Shown here: piece after piece, positions 34,260 to 42,713 of the stretch | Position numbering within the stretch: position 1 is the stretch's first letter | Layout of the letters: each line of letters begins with the position of its first letter | Assembly (NCBI GenBank): GCA_946413525.1 | Contig: CAMKKZ010000014.1 | Span: forward strand, 1-64,000 | DNA from: an uncultured Oribacterium sp. | Lineage (GTDB): Bacteria > Bacillota > Clostridia > Lachnospirales > Lachnospiraceae | Direction of reading: 5' to 3' | Length of the DNA: 64,000 nucleotides | Made by a program: the position numbers and the translations under genes | The notes under the pieces: generated by a model | The model's input: the letters and a program-made list of their open reading frames with translations, nothing else | The model's database searches: none | What the model was told of the DNA's origin: nothing

Positions 34260-34706
34260 CTATCGTTTGTTTATAAATGAAGCCAGTGTATGTCGATAAT
34301 CATAGTTGCTGTCGCTAAGTATTACCTGCATGCCCTTGTGTGTTTCAGGATTGATGACAAGAGGACATTTCATATTAATGGTATTTTCAAGATAATTTTC
34401 TTTAAAAACGCAAATAACGTAATAGCTAAGCTCGTTTGAAGCCTTTACGCCAAGATAGGAAAGTTCTTCATTGGTAAGCCTGGGACTGTAATTTTCATCC
34501 AATGCGAACGGGTCGATTACGCCAAAAGCTGTGTTTGGATTCTCTATTCCATGGAAGAGGAGCATTGTAGTGTCTTCCTGTTCATTCAAGCAAAGAGGAA
34601 GAAAATGTTTGATTTCCTGGAAACCGAAAATGCCATCTGGAAAATAAAACAAATCCTGTTCTTCATAATCGATCGTGCCATAATCTTTGGTATGCAGTTG
34701 TTTCAT
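34260..34706 (-). CDS. fliW: Flagellar assembly factor FliW
   Basis: A 148-residue FliW with ..FYFPDGIFGFQEIKHFLPL.. , ..FGVIDPFALDENYSPRL.. and ..NINPETHKG-type sequence (here VINPETHKGMQVIL). FliW is held by free flagellin; when flagellin is exported, FliW is released and sequesters CsrA. Start codon complement is at 34704-34706 with GAGGA upstream. It lies directly before csrA, the normal pair in Firmicutes. Confidence 0.95.
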   Translation of the reverse strand: MKQLHTKDYGTIDYEEQDLFYFPDGIFGFQEIKHFLPLCLNEQEDTTMLLFHGIENPNTAFGVIDPFALDENYSPRLTNEELSYLGVKASNELSYYVICVFKENYLENTINMKCPLVINPETHKGMQVILSDSNYDYRHTLASFINKR

Positions 34707-34781
34707 ATAAAAATCCTCTATGCAATATAAGTGAATTTCCCGTGTTCAGGTAAAGATTAAGCGTGTGATGTCTGCCATAAG

Positions 34782-34814
34782 ATTTTGGCGGATGATAGTT
34801 TCATCCGCCAAAAT
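34782..34814 (-). promoter_or_regulatory. Strong stem-loop in the fliW leader
   Basis: A perfect 14-bp stem, ATTTTGGCGGATGA (34782-34795) with TCATCCGCCAAAAT (34801-34814), and a 5-base loop. It lies about 75 bases before the fliW start on the minus strand, just after the preceding gene. There is no following T run on either strand, so a processing or stabilising stem, or an attenuator, fits better than a simple terminator. Confidence 0.6.
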
Positions 34815-34855
34815 GTTTGAAAACCCATAAGGAACGTCTTGTTTAGTATCTCCAC

Positions 34856-35440
34856 TCAGGTTTCAATATTCAAATTTGAACCGGGATTATGAGGAGGTTC
34901 AGGGAAATAATGGAAATCGCCGGTATATTCAATTTTCACCTCAGGACGCTGGGTGACAATGGTCATGGACAGAGGAGGAAGGAAAGAAAGATCTCCGCGC
35001 TGCACCCTCATTTCCAGCGATCCGCGTTCCTGCAAATAGCTGGCATTCGATTCCTGGCTAATATTGGCATTGGCAGCGGCTGTTTCAGCGGCTGCGCTAA
35101 CTGTTTCAGTCGGAATCGTTGCCGCTTCTGCTACAGCAGCCCCTGCCTGTCCGGCTGCAGGGGCTGTTGCAGGAGCGACGGCCTTTGGCTGCACGCTGGC
35201 AGAAGAGGTTTTCTTTATAGCTGATTCCATCTGTACAGCTTTTTCTGAAGTGCTATATGCCTGATTAACCTTATTCACATAGGGCGTACTGGAATGGTGT
35301 GTCTGCATGGCTGTTGACATGCTTCGGCGTAGAGCTCTCCTTCGCTCCGCATCTACCTGGTCAGATGAAACAAACTTCCCGCCCTGCGAAATTTTCACGG
35401 ACTCAAACGGTACCGATGTAATTTTCAGCAGCTGTCCCAT
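34856..35440 (-). CDS. DUF6470-like (YviE-type) protein
   Basis: A 194-residue protein in the place between flgL and fliW where B. subtilis has yviE. The N-terminus MGQLLKITSVPFESVKIS and the C-terminus ..RPEVKIEYTGDFHYFPEPP.. resemble the DUF6470 family. The middle (about 65-135) is Ala/Thr-rich and low in complexity. Function is not known; conservation next to fliW suggests a link with filament assembly. Start codon complement is at 35438-35440 after AAAGGAG. Confidence 0.7.
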   Translation of the reverse strand: MGQLLKITSVPFESVKISQGGKFVSSDQVDAERRRALRRSMSTAMQTHHSSTPYVNKVNQAYSTSEKAVQMESAIKKTSSASVQPKAVAPATAPAAGQAGAAVAEAATIPTETVSAAAETAAANANISQESNASYLQERGSLEMRVQRGDLSFLPPLSMTIVTQRPEVKIEYTGDFHYFPEPPHNPGSNLNIET

Positions 35441-35598
35441 AAGTTACTCCTTTCTCCTGAATCTTTTCTCTTAATCGAATCTGCCTTTATATTAATTCTG
35501 AATATAGAAGAAAAGCGATATGATAAATCTATAATAAATTCTTAATGCCTTGAAATTTAATGGTTTATATAATGCATAATGCTTAGTACTTAATTTTA

Positions 35599-35627
35599 GT
35601 TATAATGCTGTAATCCTAAATATTCAA
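35599..35627 (-). promoter_or_regulatory. Candidate vegetative promoter for the DUF6470-fliW-csrA genes
   Basis: On the minus strand TTGAAT (35622-35627) and TATAAC (35599-35604) are 17 bases apart in a 260-base, very AT-rich gap between flgL and the DUF6470 gene. It could give fliW and csrA expression independent of flgM-flgL. In such AT-rich sequence a match by chance is possible. Confidence 0.4.
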
Positions 35628-35700
35628 TGCCTTATTCAAAATGCTTGTTGCCTGTTTCAAATCTTATAATTCTGTATGTTGAGAATCAAGCTTTGTGGCA

Positions 35701-36984
35701 CTAACGTACAAAGTCAAACAACGAAGACTGCATAATGTTGGAACCAACCTTCATCGCGGCATTGTAGGCATATTGATTGGAATACATTTTGACGATGGCT
35801 TCATAAGGGTCTATGCCAAGCTTGTCCGTATATTCAATTGTCAAGGAATCCATGCTTTGAGCCAGTCGGTCTTTCGTGACCTCCATTGCTTCGTATTTAA
35901 CTCCAAGGGCACGGTATGTATTGCTCACCCTGCTTTCAGCATCATTATTATTCTGAATGTAGTATCCTAAATCGTCATGGAAACGCTGAAATGAGTCATC
36001 CAAATCGGTTTGAGATATTTGATCACGTTTGAACTCTGTCATGCTGGTCTCATACTGCTGTGATGTCAGTATAGCTCGGGAAACAAGCGCAAAGGTGGAA
36101 TTCAACATGGAATCGTTTGTTTCGGGGACGACTTTGCCATCCGCGACGCCCTCACCGGTAATACGTTTGATTGCCTCTTCATCATCCAGGGCTCTCAGCG
36201 TATCCGAGCTTAAGCCTGTAATCATGTTCAGGCCGCCGGTATAGGTGTCCAGCAGCGTGCTGCGATCCCGCAGGCTACCATAGCCGGTACTCATACGTCC
36301 CTGTTCCCTCATGGCTGATAAGAGATATTTCAGAGCCGTTTCCTCGGAACTGTCATCCGTTTCATTCCCCTGATCATCTACAAGGGAGTAGGAGGCTTTG
36401 TACGCTTCCGTTCCCTCATCGAACTTGTAGGTGATCTTGATATTTTTGACCTCGTTTTCCGATGGGAAATTGTGGCTGTAGGTCAGGGAAATGCTGTTTT
36501 CATTAAGCTCTGAGCCCTCATGCTCAAGATCGGTATCCAGTTTGAACGGGACGGTGGTCATGTCGTTTCCACCGTAAATGAAAAAGCCGTCATAGGTGGA
36601 ATTCATGGAATTCACTATTGATTTTAATCTTTGCAGGAATTCCGTCTTGTAAGTATTGACATTGACTTCATTTCCGCTGTTGGTGCCGTTCCGAAGCTCT
36701 ACGACATTCTCATTCACCTGGTTCATGTCAGTCTGTATGCTTCTTGCGCCCAGTTCCTGCTGGTAAATACGGTTCTGGATGTCCCGTATGATCGTGTCCT
36801 TCGCATCCGCGTCGGTGTACTGATTATCCATTCTCTTCCCGGCATAATAAGCCAGGGGATTTTCAGAGGCATCCTTGTATTTGCGCCCAGTGGAGACCTG
36901 TTCCATGGCTTCGTTCAAATTGCTGTGAAGATTGTTGACCGTCTGGGCATAGTCCATATAATAGGTTCTTGCCGTAACTCTCAT
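35701..36984 (-). CDS. flgL: Hook-filament junction protein FlgL
   Basis: A 427-residue flagellin-like protein with N-terminal ..VNNLHSNLNEAMEQVSTGRK.. and ..ASENPLAYYAGKRMDNQ... The C-terminal coiled coil ends ..KVGSNIMQSSLFDFVR. FlgL forms the second ring between hook and filament. The start is after AAAGGAGGT. The middle region (about 150-280) is variable. flgK precedes it by 173 bases. Confidence 0.93.
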   Translation of the reverse strand: MRVTARTYYMDYAQTVNNLHSNLNEAMEQVSTGRKYKDASENPLAYYAGKRMDNQYTDADAKDTIIRDIQNRIYQQELGARSIQTDMNQVNENVVELRNGTNSGNEVNVNTYKTEFLQRLKSIVNSMNSTYDGFFIYGGNDMTTVPFKLDTDLEHEGSELNENSISLTYSHNFPSENEVKNIKITYKFDEGTEAYKASYSLVDDQGNETDDSSEETALKYLLSAMREQGRMSTGYGSLRDRSTLLDTYTGGLNMITGLSSDTLRALDDEEAIKRITGEGVADGKVVPETNDSMLNSTFALVSRAILTSQQYETSMTEFKRDQISQTDLDDSFQRFHDDLGYYIQNNNDAESRVSNTYRALGVKYEAMEVTKDRLAQSMDSLTIEYTDKLGIDPYEAIVKMYSNQYAYNAAMKVGSNIMQSSLFDFVR

Positions 36985-37157
36985 CCCTGTACCTCCTTTT
37001 CAGCGGCTTCCCTGCCGTTGAATTTGCCGCATAAGCTTCATCTGTGATGAAACGCGGCTATTTTTATGTCAAGTCCAGCATCAGAAAAATTGTCCTGCTG
37101 TTAATTTACTTTTGTCTGGCGGCATATGATCAGCTTTAGTATTTAAGAATGCTTATA

Positions 37158-39020
37158 TTACGCTCCGATACCCAGAAGCGTCTGCAGAGTTTCGTCCAAT
37201 GCTGTCATCAGGCGGGCGGCCGCATTATAGGCCGTCGTGAAGGTCATCATGTTGGCGGCTTCCTCATCCAGGCTGACGCCGGAAAGCTGATCCCTCGATA
37301 CATTCAGGCTTTCAAGAACCGTCTTGTTGATCGTAAGGGCGGTATTATTATTGTACTTGTCCGTTGCCATGACGGTGGAGACATTGTTCATATAATCCGC
37401 GTAGCTGGTTTTTGTCCTGTTCATCTCCATCATCGGAGAGGTCATATATTCCAGCATTTTGAGGATCGTATCCGTATTGTCGCCCTGATCGGTTTTTGTT
37501 CGCATGCCATCGCTGTCAACATGTTCAAAACCGTTCAGCCCTATATGAGTTGTGCCGTTCACCCAGCCGGTGGAAACGGAGATATTCGCTGCTGTGATTT
37601 CCTCATCGGAATCGTCATCGGTATAATTTTTGTTAATGAGCAGAAGGTAAGGATCCTCAATTGTCTTTCCGGCGAAATCGTTTTTATCCAATTCGCCATT
37701 TTTCACGCTGCCATTATATTCGTCTATTGTGGAATTGCCCATCTTGTTGACAAGGTTCATATCGTAAGCGAAGGTCTTTGCCAGAATATCCAGTCGATCC
37801 ATATAGTAATCGTAGCTGTAATAATTCATCTGGTTGCTGGCACGCAAATCCCCCGGTGTGTAGGGAGGATCTAGTTCTACCATATCATCCGAGTAGAGAT
37901 TGGATTTGGAGAGCATATCAAGGCTCGCTTGTACGGTGCCGCTGGCAAAACGAAGAGTGGATGTGTCCGTCGTCATGCTGTCCCGGTTATCCGAGCCGGA
38001 GGAGTTCTCGTCAAAATAGCCTATGAAGGTGAGGCTTGTGTCCCTGGGCTCGTCCTGAGAGCCTGTCGCCAAAACGACCTTACCTACATTATGAGGCGTA
38101 CCATCTTCATCCTGCGCTTCAAAATCAAGGGCTCCGTTTACCAGCGTAAGCTTCCTCGTTTCCGCCGGGTTTGAGCTGTAATCCGAATAGACGAGACTGA
38201 CACGGAGATCCTCCGGCCAGTCGGACCTGCCGCAGATATTCCCGGCAGAATCGTAATTATAGATTCGGAAATGGGTCTCGCCGTCCACCTCGTAGCTTTC
38301 CGAGAAGTTCTCGACCTCGATGGGAATGTAGTGGGAAAGCTCGTCCAGCTTCTGGTTCCGTTGATCCTGAAGCTCCAGCGCGGGATTTCCGAGAATCTGG
38401 TTCCGTTTGATTTTCGCGTTCAGGGAACCGATGTCCAGAAGGAGATGGTTGATGGTCTCTATCGCGCCGTTCTCGCTGGTGCCGCCCCCGTTCAGGTTCT
38501 GGAATTCATTGATTTCCGCCATGGTCACCGTCTCGGCCGCCGTATTCAAAAGGGAAGTCAAGGCCTGCATCCGTCCCATCAGCTCGCCCTCGTAAACCGG
38601 ATCCTGCACCTTGGAGGGATCCTGCATATTGGTGAGGGAGGTCTGGATATTATCGAAAGCGGAACGTATTCCGTCAATGGTGGTCTCGTCAAAAAAATTG
38701 GATATGGATTTCAGGGAATCCGAAATGGTCTCATTATAGCCTGTTTTCGCGTTCTGTTCGCGGAACTGCTTGTCCAGGAACTGATCACGAAGCTGGCGAA
38801 CCTCGTCCATCGCAACGCCGAAGCCAACATTGACATCGTTCTGATTCATATAGAAGGAGGTCGGATTTTCATAATTGATGCTGGAAGTCTTGAGTTCCTG
38901 ACGCGTATATCCTTCTGTATTCATGTTAGCCAGGTTCTGGCCGACTATGTCCAGTTTTTTGGAATTCATGCGGAGCGAGCTTAGCGCAGCGTCAAAACCC
39001 GCAAAGGTTGCTCTTACCAT
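37158..39020 (-). CDS. flgK: Hook-filament junction protein FlgK
   Basis: A 620-residue FlgK. The N-terminal part reads ..ALSSLRMNSKKLDIVGQNLA.. and NMNTEGYTRQ; the C-terminal part reads ..SGVSLDEEAANMMTFTTAYN.. and AAARLMTALDETLQTLLGI. FlgK forms the first junction ring at the hook end. The variable middle (about 200-520) is Asp/Ser/Thr-rich. The start codon complement is at 39018-39020 with GGAAGG upstream. A 235-base AT-rich gap with a perfect palindrome separates it from flgN. Confidence 0.95.
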   Translation of the reverse strand: MVRATFAGFDAALSSLRMNSKKLDIVGQNLANMNTEGYTRQELKTSSINYENPTSFYMNQNDVNVGFGVAMDEVRQLRDQFLDKQFREQNAKTGYNETISDSLKSISNFFDETTIDGIRSAFDNIQTSLTNMQDPSKVQDPVYEGELMGRMQALTSLLNTAAETVTMAEINEFQNLNGGGTSENGAIETINHLLLDIGSLNAKIKRNQILGNPALELQDQRNQKLDELSHYIPIEVENFSESYEVDGETHFRIYNYDSAGNICGRSDWPEDLRVSLVYSDYSSNPAETRKLTLVNGALDFEAQDEDGTPHNVGKVVLATGSQDEPRDTSLTFIGYFDENSSGSDNRDSMTTDTSTLRFASGTVQASLDMLSKSNLYSDDMVELDPPYTPGDLRASNQMNYYSYDYYMDRLDILAKTFAYDMNLVNKMGNSTIDEYNGSVKNGELDKNDFAGKTIEDPYLLLINKNYTDDDSDEEITAANISVSTGWVNGTTHIGLNGFEHVDSDGMRTKTDQGDNTDTILKMLEYMTSPMMEMNRTKTSYADYMNNVSTVMATDKYNNNTALTINKTVLESLNVSRDQLSGVSLDEEAANMMTFTTAYNAAARLMTALDETLQTLLGIGA

Positions 39021-39140
39021 TGTTTTCCTTCCTTTCTTCTATCTTTTTCTTCTGGCTTTCTATGATTCTTCTCTTTAATGCTTTTTCTTTAAAGATTTTT
39101 TCTTTGAACCTTGCTGTGTGATTTTTTGAGCGGTCCTATA

Positions 39141-39173
39141 TAATAATTATATTCTATAACAATATAATTATTA
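39141..39173. promoter_or_regulatory. Perfect AT palindrome upstream of flgK
   Basis: TAATAATTATATT (39141-39153) and AATATAATTATTA (39161-39173) are perfect 13-base inverted repeats around CTATAAC. It lies about 120-150 bases before flgK. The all-AT composition makes a stable RNA hairpin unlikely; a protein operator or promoter region is plausible. Confidence 0.5.
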
Positions 39174-39255
39174 TTTATCCGTTGTTCTATATATTATTCC
39201 GGTATCCGCTGACAACGACATCGCATCTATAGATATTAAGAACTCGGGCAGTGAC

Positions 39256-39684
39256 TCAGGCCAGGCTGTCATGAAAGGCATGCGGCTGAGGCGAGCCGGC
39301 CAGCGCGATCTGTATATCTTTCAATCGGACCTGCATGATGGTTTCCGCGGCGTCCCGGGCTTCCTGAAAGAGTCGAAGTTCTGCTTCAAGATTCTCGGCC
39401 ACGGGAGAGAGGGCATTCCTTCCCTCGGGTGGAAGAACCGCCAATATGTCCGAAAGCTTCATGTCTTTCCAGCCATTCCGCTCCTGAAACTGCAGACGCT
39501 TGTGGTCAAGACCCCGAAACTGCATCAGATCCGGCTGGGCGCCGGTAACAAGTCGGTTCAGTTCATCGGTATCATTCCGGGATGCGGCTTCCGCAATCGC
39601 TTTCTCAAGAGCGCAAAGCTTTTTCGTGATTTTCAAAAGGCCGTCCAGAATCTTCCTGAAATCCCTCACAGATGCGTCATCCAT
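39256..39684 (-). CDS. flgN: FlgK/FlgL export chaperone FlgN
   Basis: A 142-residue helical protein with heptads (..FRKILDGLLKITKKLCALEK.. , ..FRGLDHKRLQFQERNGWKDM..), the shape and position of FlgN between flgM and flgK. It keeps FlgK and FlgL export-competent. I start at ATG 39684 because GGGGAG stands nine bases before it; the longer frame begins at 39705 but contains that ribosome site. The C-terminus is Gln/Ala/His-rich. Confidence 0.85.
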   Translation of the reverse strand: MDDASVRDFRKILDGLLKITKKLCALEKAIAEAASRNDTDELNRLVTGAQPDLMQFRGLDHKRLQFQERNGWKDMKLSDILAVLPPEGRNALSPVAENLEAELRLFQEARDAAETIMQVRLKDIQIALAGSPQPHAFHDSLA

Positions 39685-39774
39685 ATAGCATGGCTCCCCT
39701 TCCATATTTTAAATTTGTCTATGCCTTGTTTATGCTCTGTGTCATGCCGGTATGTCGAAGGATGACTTCATAAA

Positions 39775-40098
39775 TCAGACGGCGTAACCCAGCAGACGTT
39801 CGGCAATGCGAGAGGCATTCGGAACATACTCGCCAGCCTGCACCTGCTTGTGAAGCTCGGCCAGATATTTCTCCGGCACCTCTTCCTTCATGGCTTCCAC
39901 TGTGGATTTGGACAAAACGCGGGCAAAGCTTTCATCATCCATCGGTTCCCTGTCCTGTAGGATGACTCTGTCGAAATTTTTTTCCTTTTCGGGCAAGGAA
40001 ATAAGCCTGTCCCTTTCCCGTGTCCTGTTCCGGGAGAAAATCAGACGGCTTTCTGCTTCTGCCCTGTATGCTGTATCAGTTCTGACTGCAACGCTCAT
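39775..40098 (-). CDS. flgM: Anti-sigma-28 factor FlgM
   Basis: A 107-residue protein. The C-terminal half, ..YLAELHKQVQAGEYVPNASR.. then IAERLLGYAV, is the FlgM sigma-28-binding pattern (K/H-x-x-V-x-x-G-x-Y ... IAxxLL). The N-terminal half is charged and probably disordered. FlgM holds FliA until the hook is finished and is then exported. It is the first gene of the minus operon; GGAGGT lies before the ATG. The N-terminus is longer and more basic than in typical FlgM. Confidence 0.88.
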   Translation of the reverse strand: MSVAVRTDTAYRAEAESRLIFSRNRTRERDRLISLPEKEKNFDRVILQDREPMDDESFARVLSKSTVEAMKEEVPEKYLAELHKQVQAGEYVPNASRIAERLLGYAV

Positions 40099-40240
40099 CA
40101 GACACCTCCAATCCCTTATCTGTAGCCGCGGATTCCTTTTTATATTCCTTTTTTATTCGTATTTGCTCGTTTGTATTTGCTCATATTTGATTGCGTTTGA
40201 ATGTTTTTGAATGCTTTCGAATCCTCTTGGATTAGATTTG

Positions 40241-40278
40241 TTCGTTCATTCGTTCGTTCGCTCATTCATTCGCTCATT
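40241..40278. repeat. Tetranucleotide (TTCG/TTCA) tract in the flgM-ylqG intergenic region
   Basis: TTCGTTCATTCGTTCGTTCG continues as CTCATTCATTCGCTCATT, about nine imperfect tetranucleotide units. It sits between the divergent flgM and ylqG-like genes. Upstream of it the T-rich sequence also drifts in short repeats (TTTGCTC, TTTGAATG). Such tracts are prone to slippage and change the spacing between the two promoters. Confidence 0.7.
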
Positions 40279-40319
40279 TTTCTTTGCAAGCTCATCCGTT
40301 TTTGAGAAGGAATGAAATG

Positions 40320-40348
40320 TTGAATATCAGCGGTACTTGTTGTATAAT
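40320..40348 (+). promoter_or_regulatory. Vegetative promoter of the ylqG-like operon
   Basis: TTGAAT (40320-40325), 17 bases, TATAAT (40343-40348). The -10 is perfect and has TTG just upstream. The ylqG-like ATG is 138 bases downstream. This is the best sigma-A promoter I see in the window and would serve the plus-strand genes from 40487. Confidence 0.65.
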
Positions 40349-40486
40349 GGAATTCGGAATTTTGCTTAGATTCAGAATTCTTTACTTTATTTATCGTCTG
40401 AAATTGCTTTGGTATAAGGAAATTGGAAGCTTTACTTTCCATTCGCTTCCTTTTTCCTATCCTTTGCAATTGCCCAGGGAGGATTC

Positions 40487-41926
40487 ATGGCAAATATTTT
40501 ACAGGTCACCCCGCCGCCGCTGAATACGGATACCCAGATACAAAACAGTCAGCAGAGGCTCCAGAATCAGGCTCAGAATCCGGCCATCCATAATCTCGCG
40601 AACCCGGAGGTCGTAAACCGGGCGGACGGACAGGATACGGGGCAGTCCGGCACGGCCACCAGCGAGGGAGCGCTGGCCGGCCGGGTGATAGATTTTCAAG
40701 GGACATACGCGAATTTCCTGCAAGCTCTCCAGGGAACCCAGGATCTTCCGCAGGCAATATCGGACATCCTCTTTGGCAATGGGGCCATGATACTGTTCCA
40801 GCATCAGGAAGGGCTGGAAACGGTACTGGAAGAGCTTTTTTCTTCTATAGAAATGGAGAACCCGGAGCAGCTTCGGGAGTTCTTTGAGAATCAGCAGCTT
40901 TCTCAGGTCAAATTCTCGGGCCCTTTTTTCAACGGGCTCCGGGCCATGCTTTCGGAAAATATTTCGGAACCGCTGAGGCAGACCATTCAGGATTTTGTGA
41001 AGAGCTACGCAAGCTTCACCTCCAGCGAGCATTACTTAAACCAGATGGAGACGGTCGCGAAGGACGTGGGGAATCTCATGCTCCAATCCTCCAGGGGGGA
41101 ATTTCAGGAGCTTTTGCAGTTGGTGGATTGGGAGGCCGCGCCGGGGGACACAGAGGAAAACGCGGATGTGATTAACAACCAGATCATCCCTTTCCTTTCT
41201 AAATATATTTCAAAAACCCACGATTACGGCCCGGTCCGGTCCGCCACGATGATGTTCATATTATACGCGGTGAAATACGAGAATGGAAACAAGGCCAATC
41301 TGGCCAACCTCCTTAATAAGCTGATGAAAAATGGCGATTTCCAGCTTCTTTTCCGGGGCAATCCGGAGGAGGCCTGGGAGAAGAATATCGAGCAGTACCA
41401 GGACGCGGACAAGGTCAACCGATTTTCCGATCTTTTTTCCAAGTTCCTGCTGGAGGGAGCGGACGGGAAGGCCGGTGCTGAGAACGTGGGGAAGTTCCAG
41501 CAGGTGATGAACGGCCTCCTTGTGAACGAAAGCGTCTATATGCCCCTGCTTCATGTCCTTCTGCCCTTCCGTTATGAGGGCAAGGACGTCATGAGTGAGA
41601 TGTGGGTGGATCCCGATGCCGGGGAGGAACGGGGAGGGCAGGGCGGGAAAGCCATGAAGCTCCTTCTCAAATTCAATATCCAGTCGGTAGGGAATTTTGA
41701 AATGGTGACCATGATGCGGGACCGGCGGGTCGATATGCAGCTCTATCTCCCAAAGGAATTGATGGGGGAGCAGAAGAAAATCGAGGGCAATGTCAGCGGC
41801 ATTCTCCGCAGGAACGGATTGAGCGTCGCGAATGTCGGCATTTTCAGAAAAATGAGGGATCTTCGCCTTACGGATGTCTTTCCTAATATTAGGAAGGCGG
41901 AAAAAGGTGTGAATATAAAGGTTTGA
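40487..41926 (+). CDS. YlqG-like protein (partner of FlhX)
   Basis: A 479-residue soluble protein. The N-terminus (1-70) is Gln/Asn-rich and disordered. Residues about 75-320 are helical (..FLQALQGTQDLPQAISDILF..). The C-terminus (about 390-475) has strands ..KLLLKFNIQSVGNFEMVTMM.. like a Flg_hook-type fold. In B. subtilis ylqG and ylqH stand together; YlqH resembles the FlhB cytoplasmic domain, as does the next gene here, so I infer a YlqG relative. It may be an alternative FliK-like substrate or switch factor. The start is ATG 40487 after GGGAGG. Confidence 0.65.
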   Translation: MANILQVTPPPLNTDTQIQNSQQRLQNQAQNPAIHNLANPEVVNRADGQDTGQSGTATSEGALAGRVIDFQGTYANFLQALQGTQDLPQAISDILFGNGAMILFQHQEGLETVLEELFSSIEMENPEQLREFFENQQLSQVKFSGPFFNGLRAMLSENISEPLRQTIQDFVKSYASFTSSEHYLNQMETVAKDVGNLMLQSSRGEFQELLQLVDWEAAPGDTEENADVINNQIIPFLSKYISKTHDYGPVRSATMMFILYAVKYENGNKANLANLLNKLMKNGDFQLLFRGNPEEAWEKNIEQYQDADKVNRFSDLFSKFLLEGADGKAGAENVGKFQQVMNGLLVNESVYMPLLHVLLPFRYEGKDVMSEMWVDPDAGEERGGQGGKAMKLLLKFNIQSVGNFEMVTMMRDRRVDMQLYLPKELMGEQKKIEGNVSGILRRNGLSVANVGIFRKMRDLRLTDVFPNIRKAEKGVNIKV

Positions 41927-42055
41927 AAAAGCCGTTCGCGCAGAGCTTTGAACAAGGCGCATACGTGGAGCTTTTAACAAGGCGCGCAGAGCTTTGAAAA
42001 AGATTTGAATATAAAGCTTTGAGCAGGATTTGAGACAGGGCAAGGCAGGGAGGAT

Positions 42056-42126
42056 CCATTTAGCCTTCGATACCGCGGCTGTTAGTCAGGAATTAAAGCG
42101 GCCTAAAACCACTTTGATAAAAGAGA
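42056..42126 (+). repeat. Family A repeat, single copy (upstream of flhX)
   Basis: GCCTTCGATACCGCGGCTGT, TAGTCAGGAATTAAAGCGGC, CTAAAACCACTTTGATAAAA, GAG. The AGAGGAG end has decayed to AAAAGAG. The 421-base gap also holds imperfect repeats of GAGCTTTGAACAAGGCGC (41945-42025) and GCGGTAT-aata-ATACCGC (42215-42232). flhX begins 220 bases later with its own ribosome site. Confidence 0.8.
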
Positions 42127-42347
42127 TGGAAAAAGGAAAAGAGAGCCGAAAGGTGAAAACAAAGTGAAATTTCCCCTGCCATCTTATAATAGAATTAATT
42201 GATGCGGTATAATAATACCGCGACATGGCAAGTATCATATGCTAAAGGCATGGTTGATGACCGGGATACATAAGTTTTTGGCCTGAGCGGGCTATTAAGG
42301 CAGTAAAATTTGTAATTAGTAGTTAGTGGTTAAAGGAAGAGGGGGAA

Positions 42348-42713
42348 ATGGCGGAATTCAGGAGTATTTTGGAAAAGAAGGCAGCCGCCCTGAAATATGA
42401 TCCCGAGAGGAACGGGGCTCCGGTAGTAGTGGCTTCCGGGATGGGCTTTATGGCGGAAAGAATTACCGAAAGCGCCATGAAGGCGGGTGTTCCCGTTTAT
42501 GAGGATGACTCCCTCGCCTCACTTCTGACGCAGATGAAGCTGGGGACAGAAATTCCTCCGGAGCTTTTTCAGGCGATTGTGGAAATCTATGTTTATTTCC
42601 TGGGCTTTACCGGGGATCCGGAGAAGGACAAGAAAAAGCGGGCCGAGATTGCCTTGTCGCAGGCGGAAGCGGCAGCCCGGGAAGACGAGAAAGGCGATGA
42701 CTATGTGGAATAG
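42348..42713 (+). CDS. flhX: FlhX/YlqH: stand-alone FlhB cytoplasmic-domain protein
   Basis: A 121-residue protein. Residues 8-90 align with the FlhB C-terminal domain after the cleavage site: ..AAALKYDPERNGAPVVVASG.. against ..AIALKYDPEKAGAPLVLAKG.. in FlhB here, and ..PPELFQAIVEIYVYFLGF... It lacks membrane helices and the NPTH motif. Such FlhX/YlqH proteins can partly replace the FlhB domain in some bacteria. The start is ATG 42348 after AAAGGAAGAGGG. The next gene overlaps it by 17 bases. Confidence 0.85.
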   Translation: MAEFRSILEKKAAALKYDPERNGAPVVVASGMGFMAERITESAMKAGVPVYEDDSLASLLTQMKLGTEIPPELFQAIVEIYVYFLGFTGDPEKDKKKRAEIALSQAEAAAREDEKGDDYVE

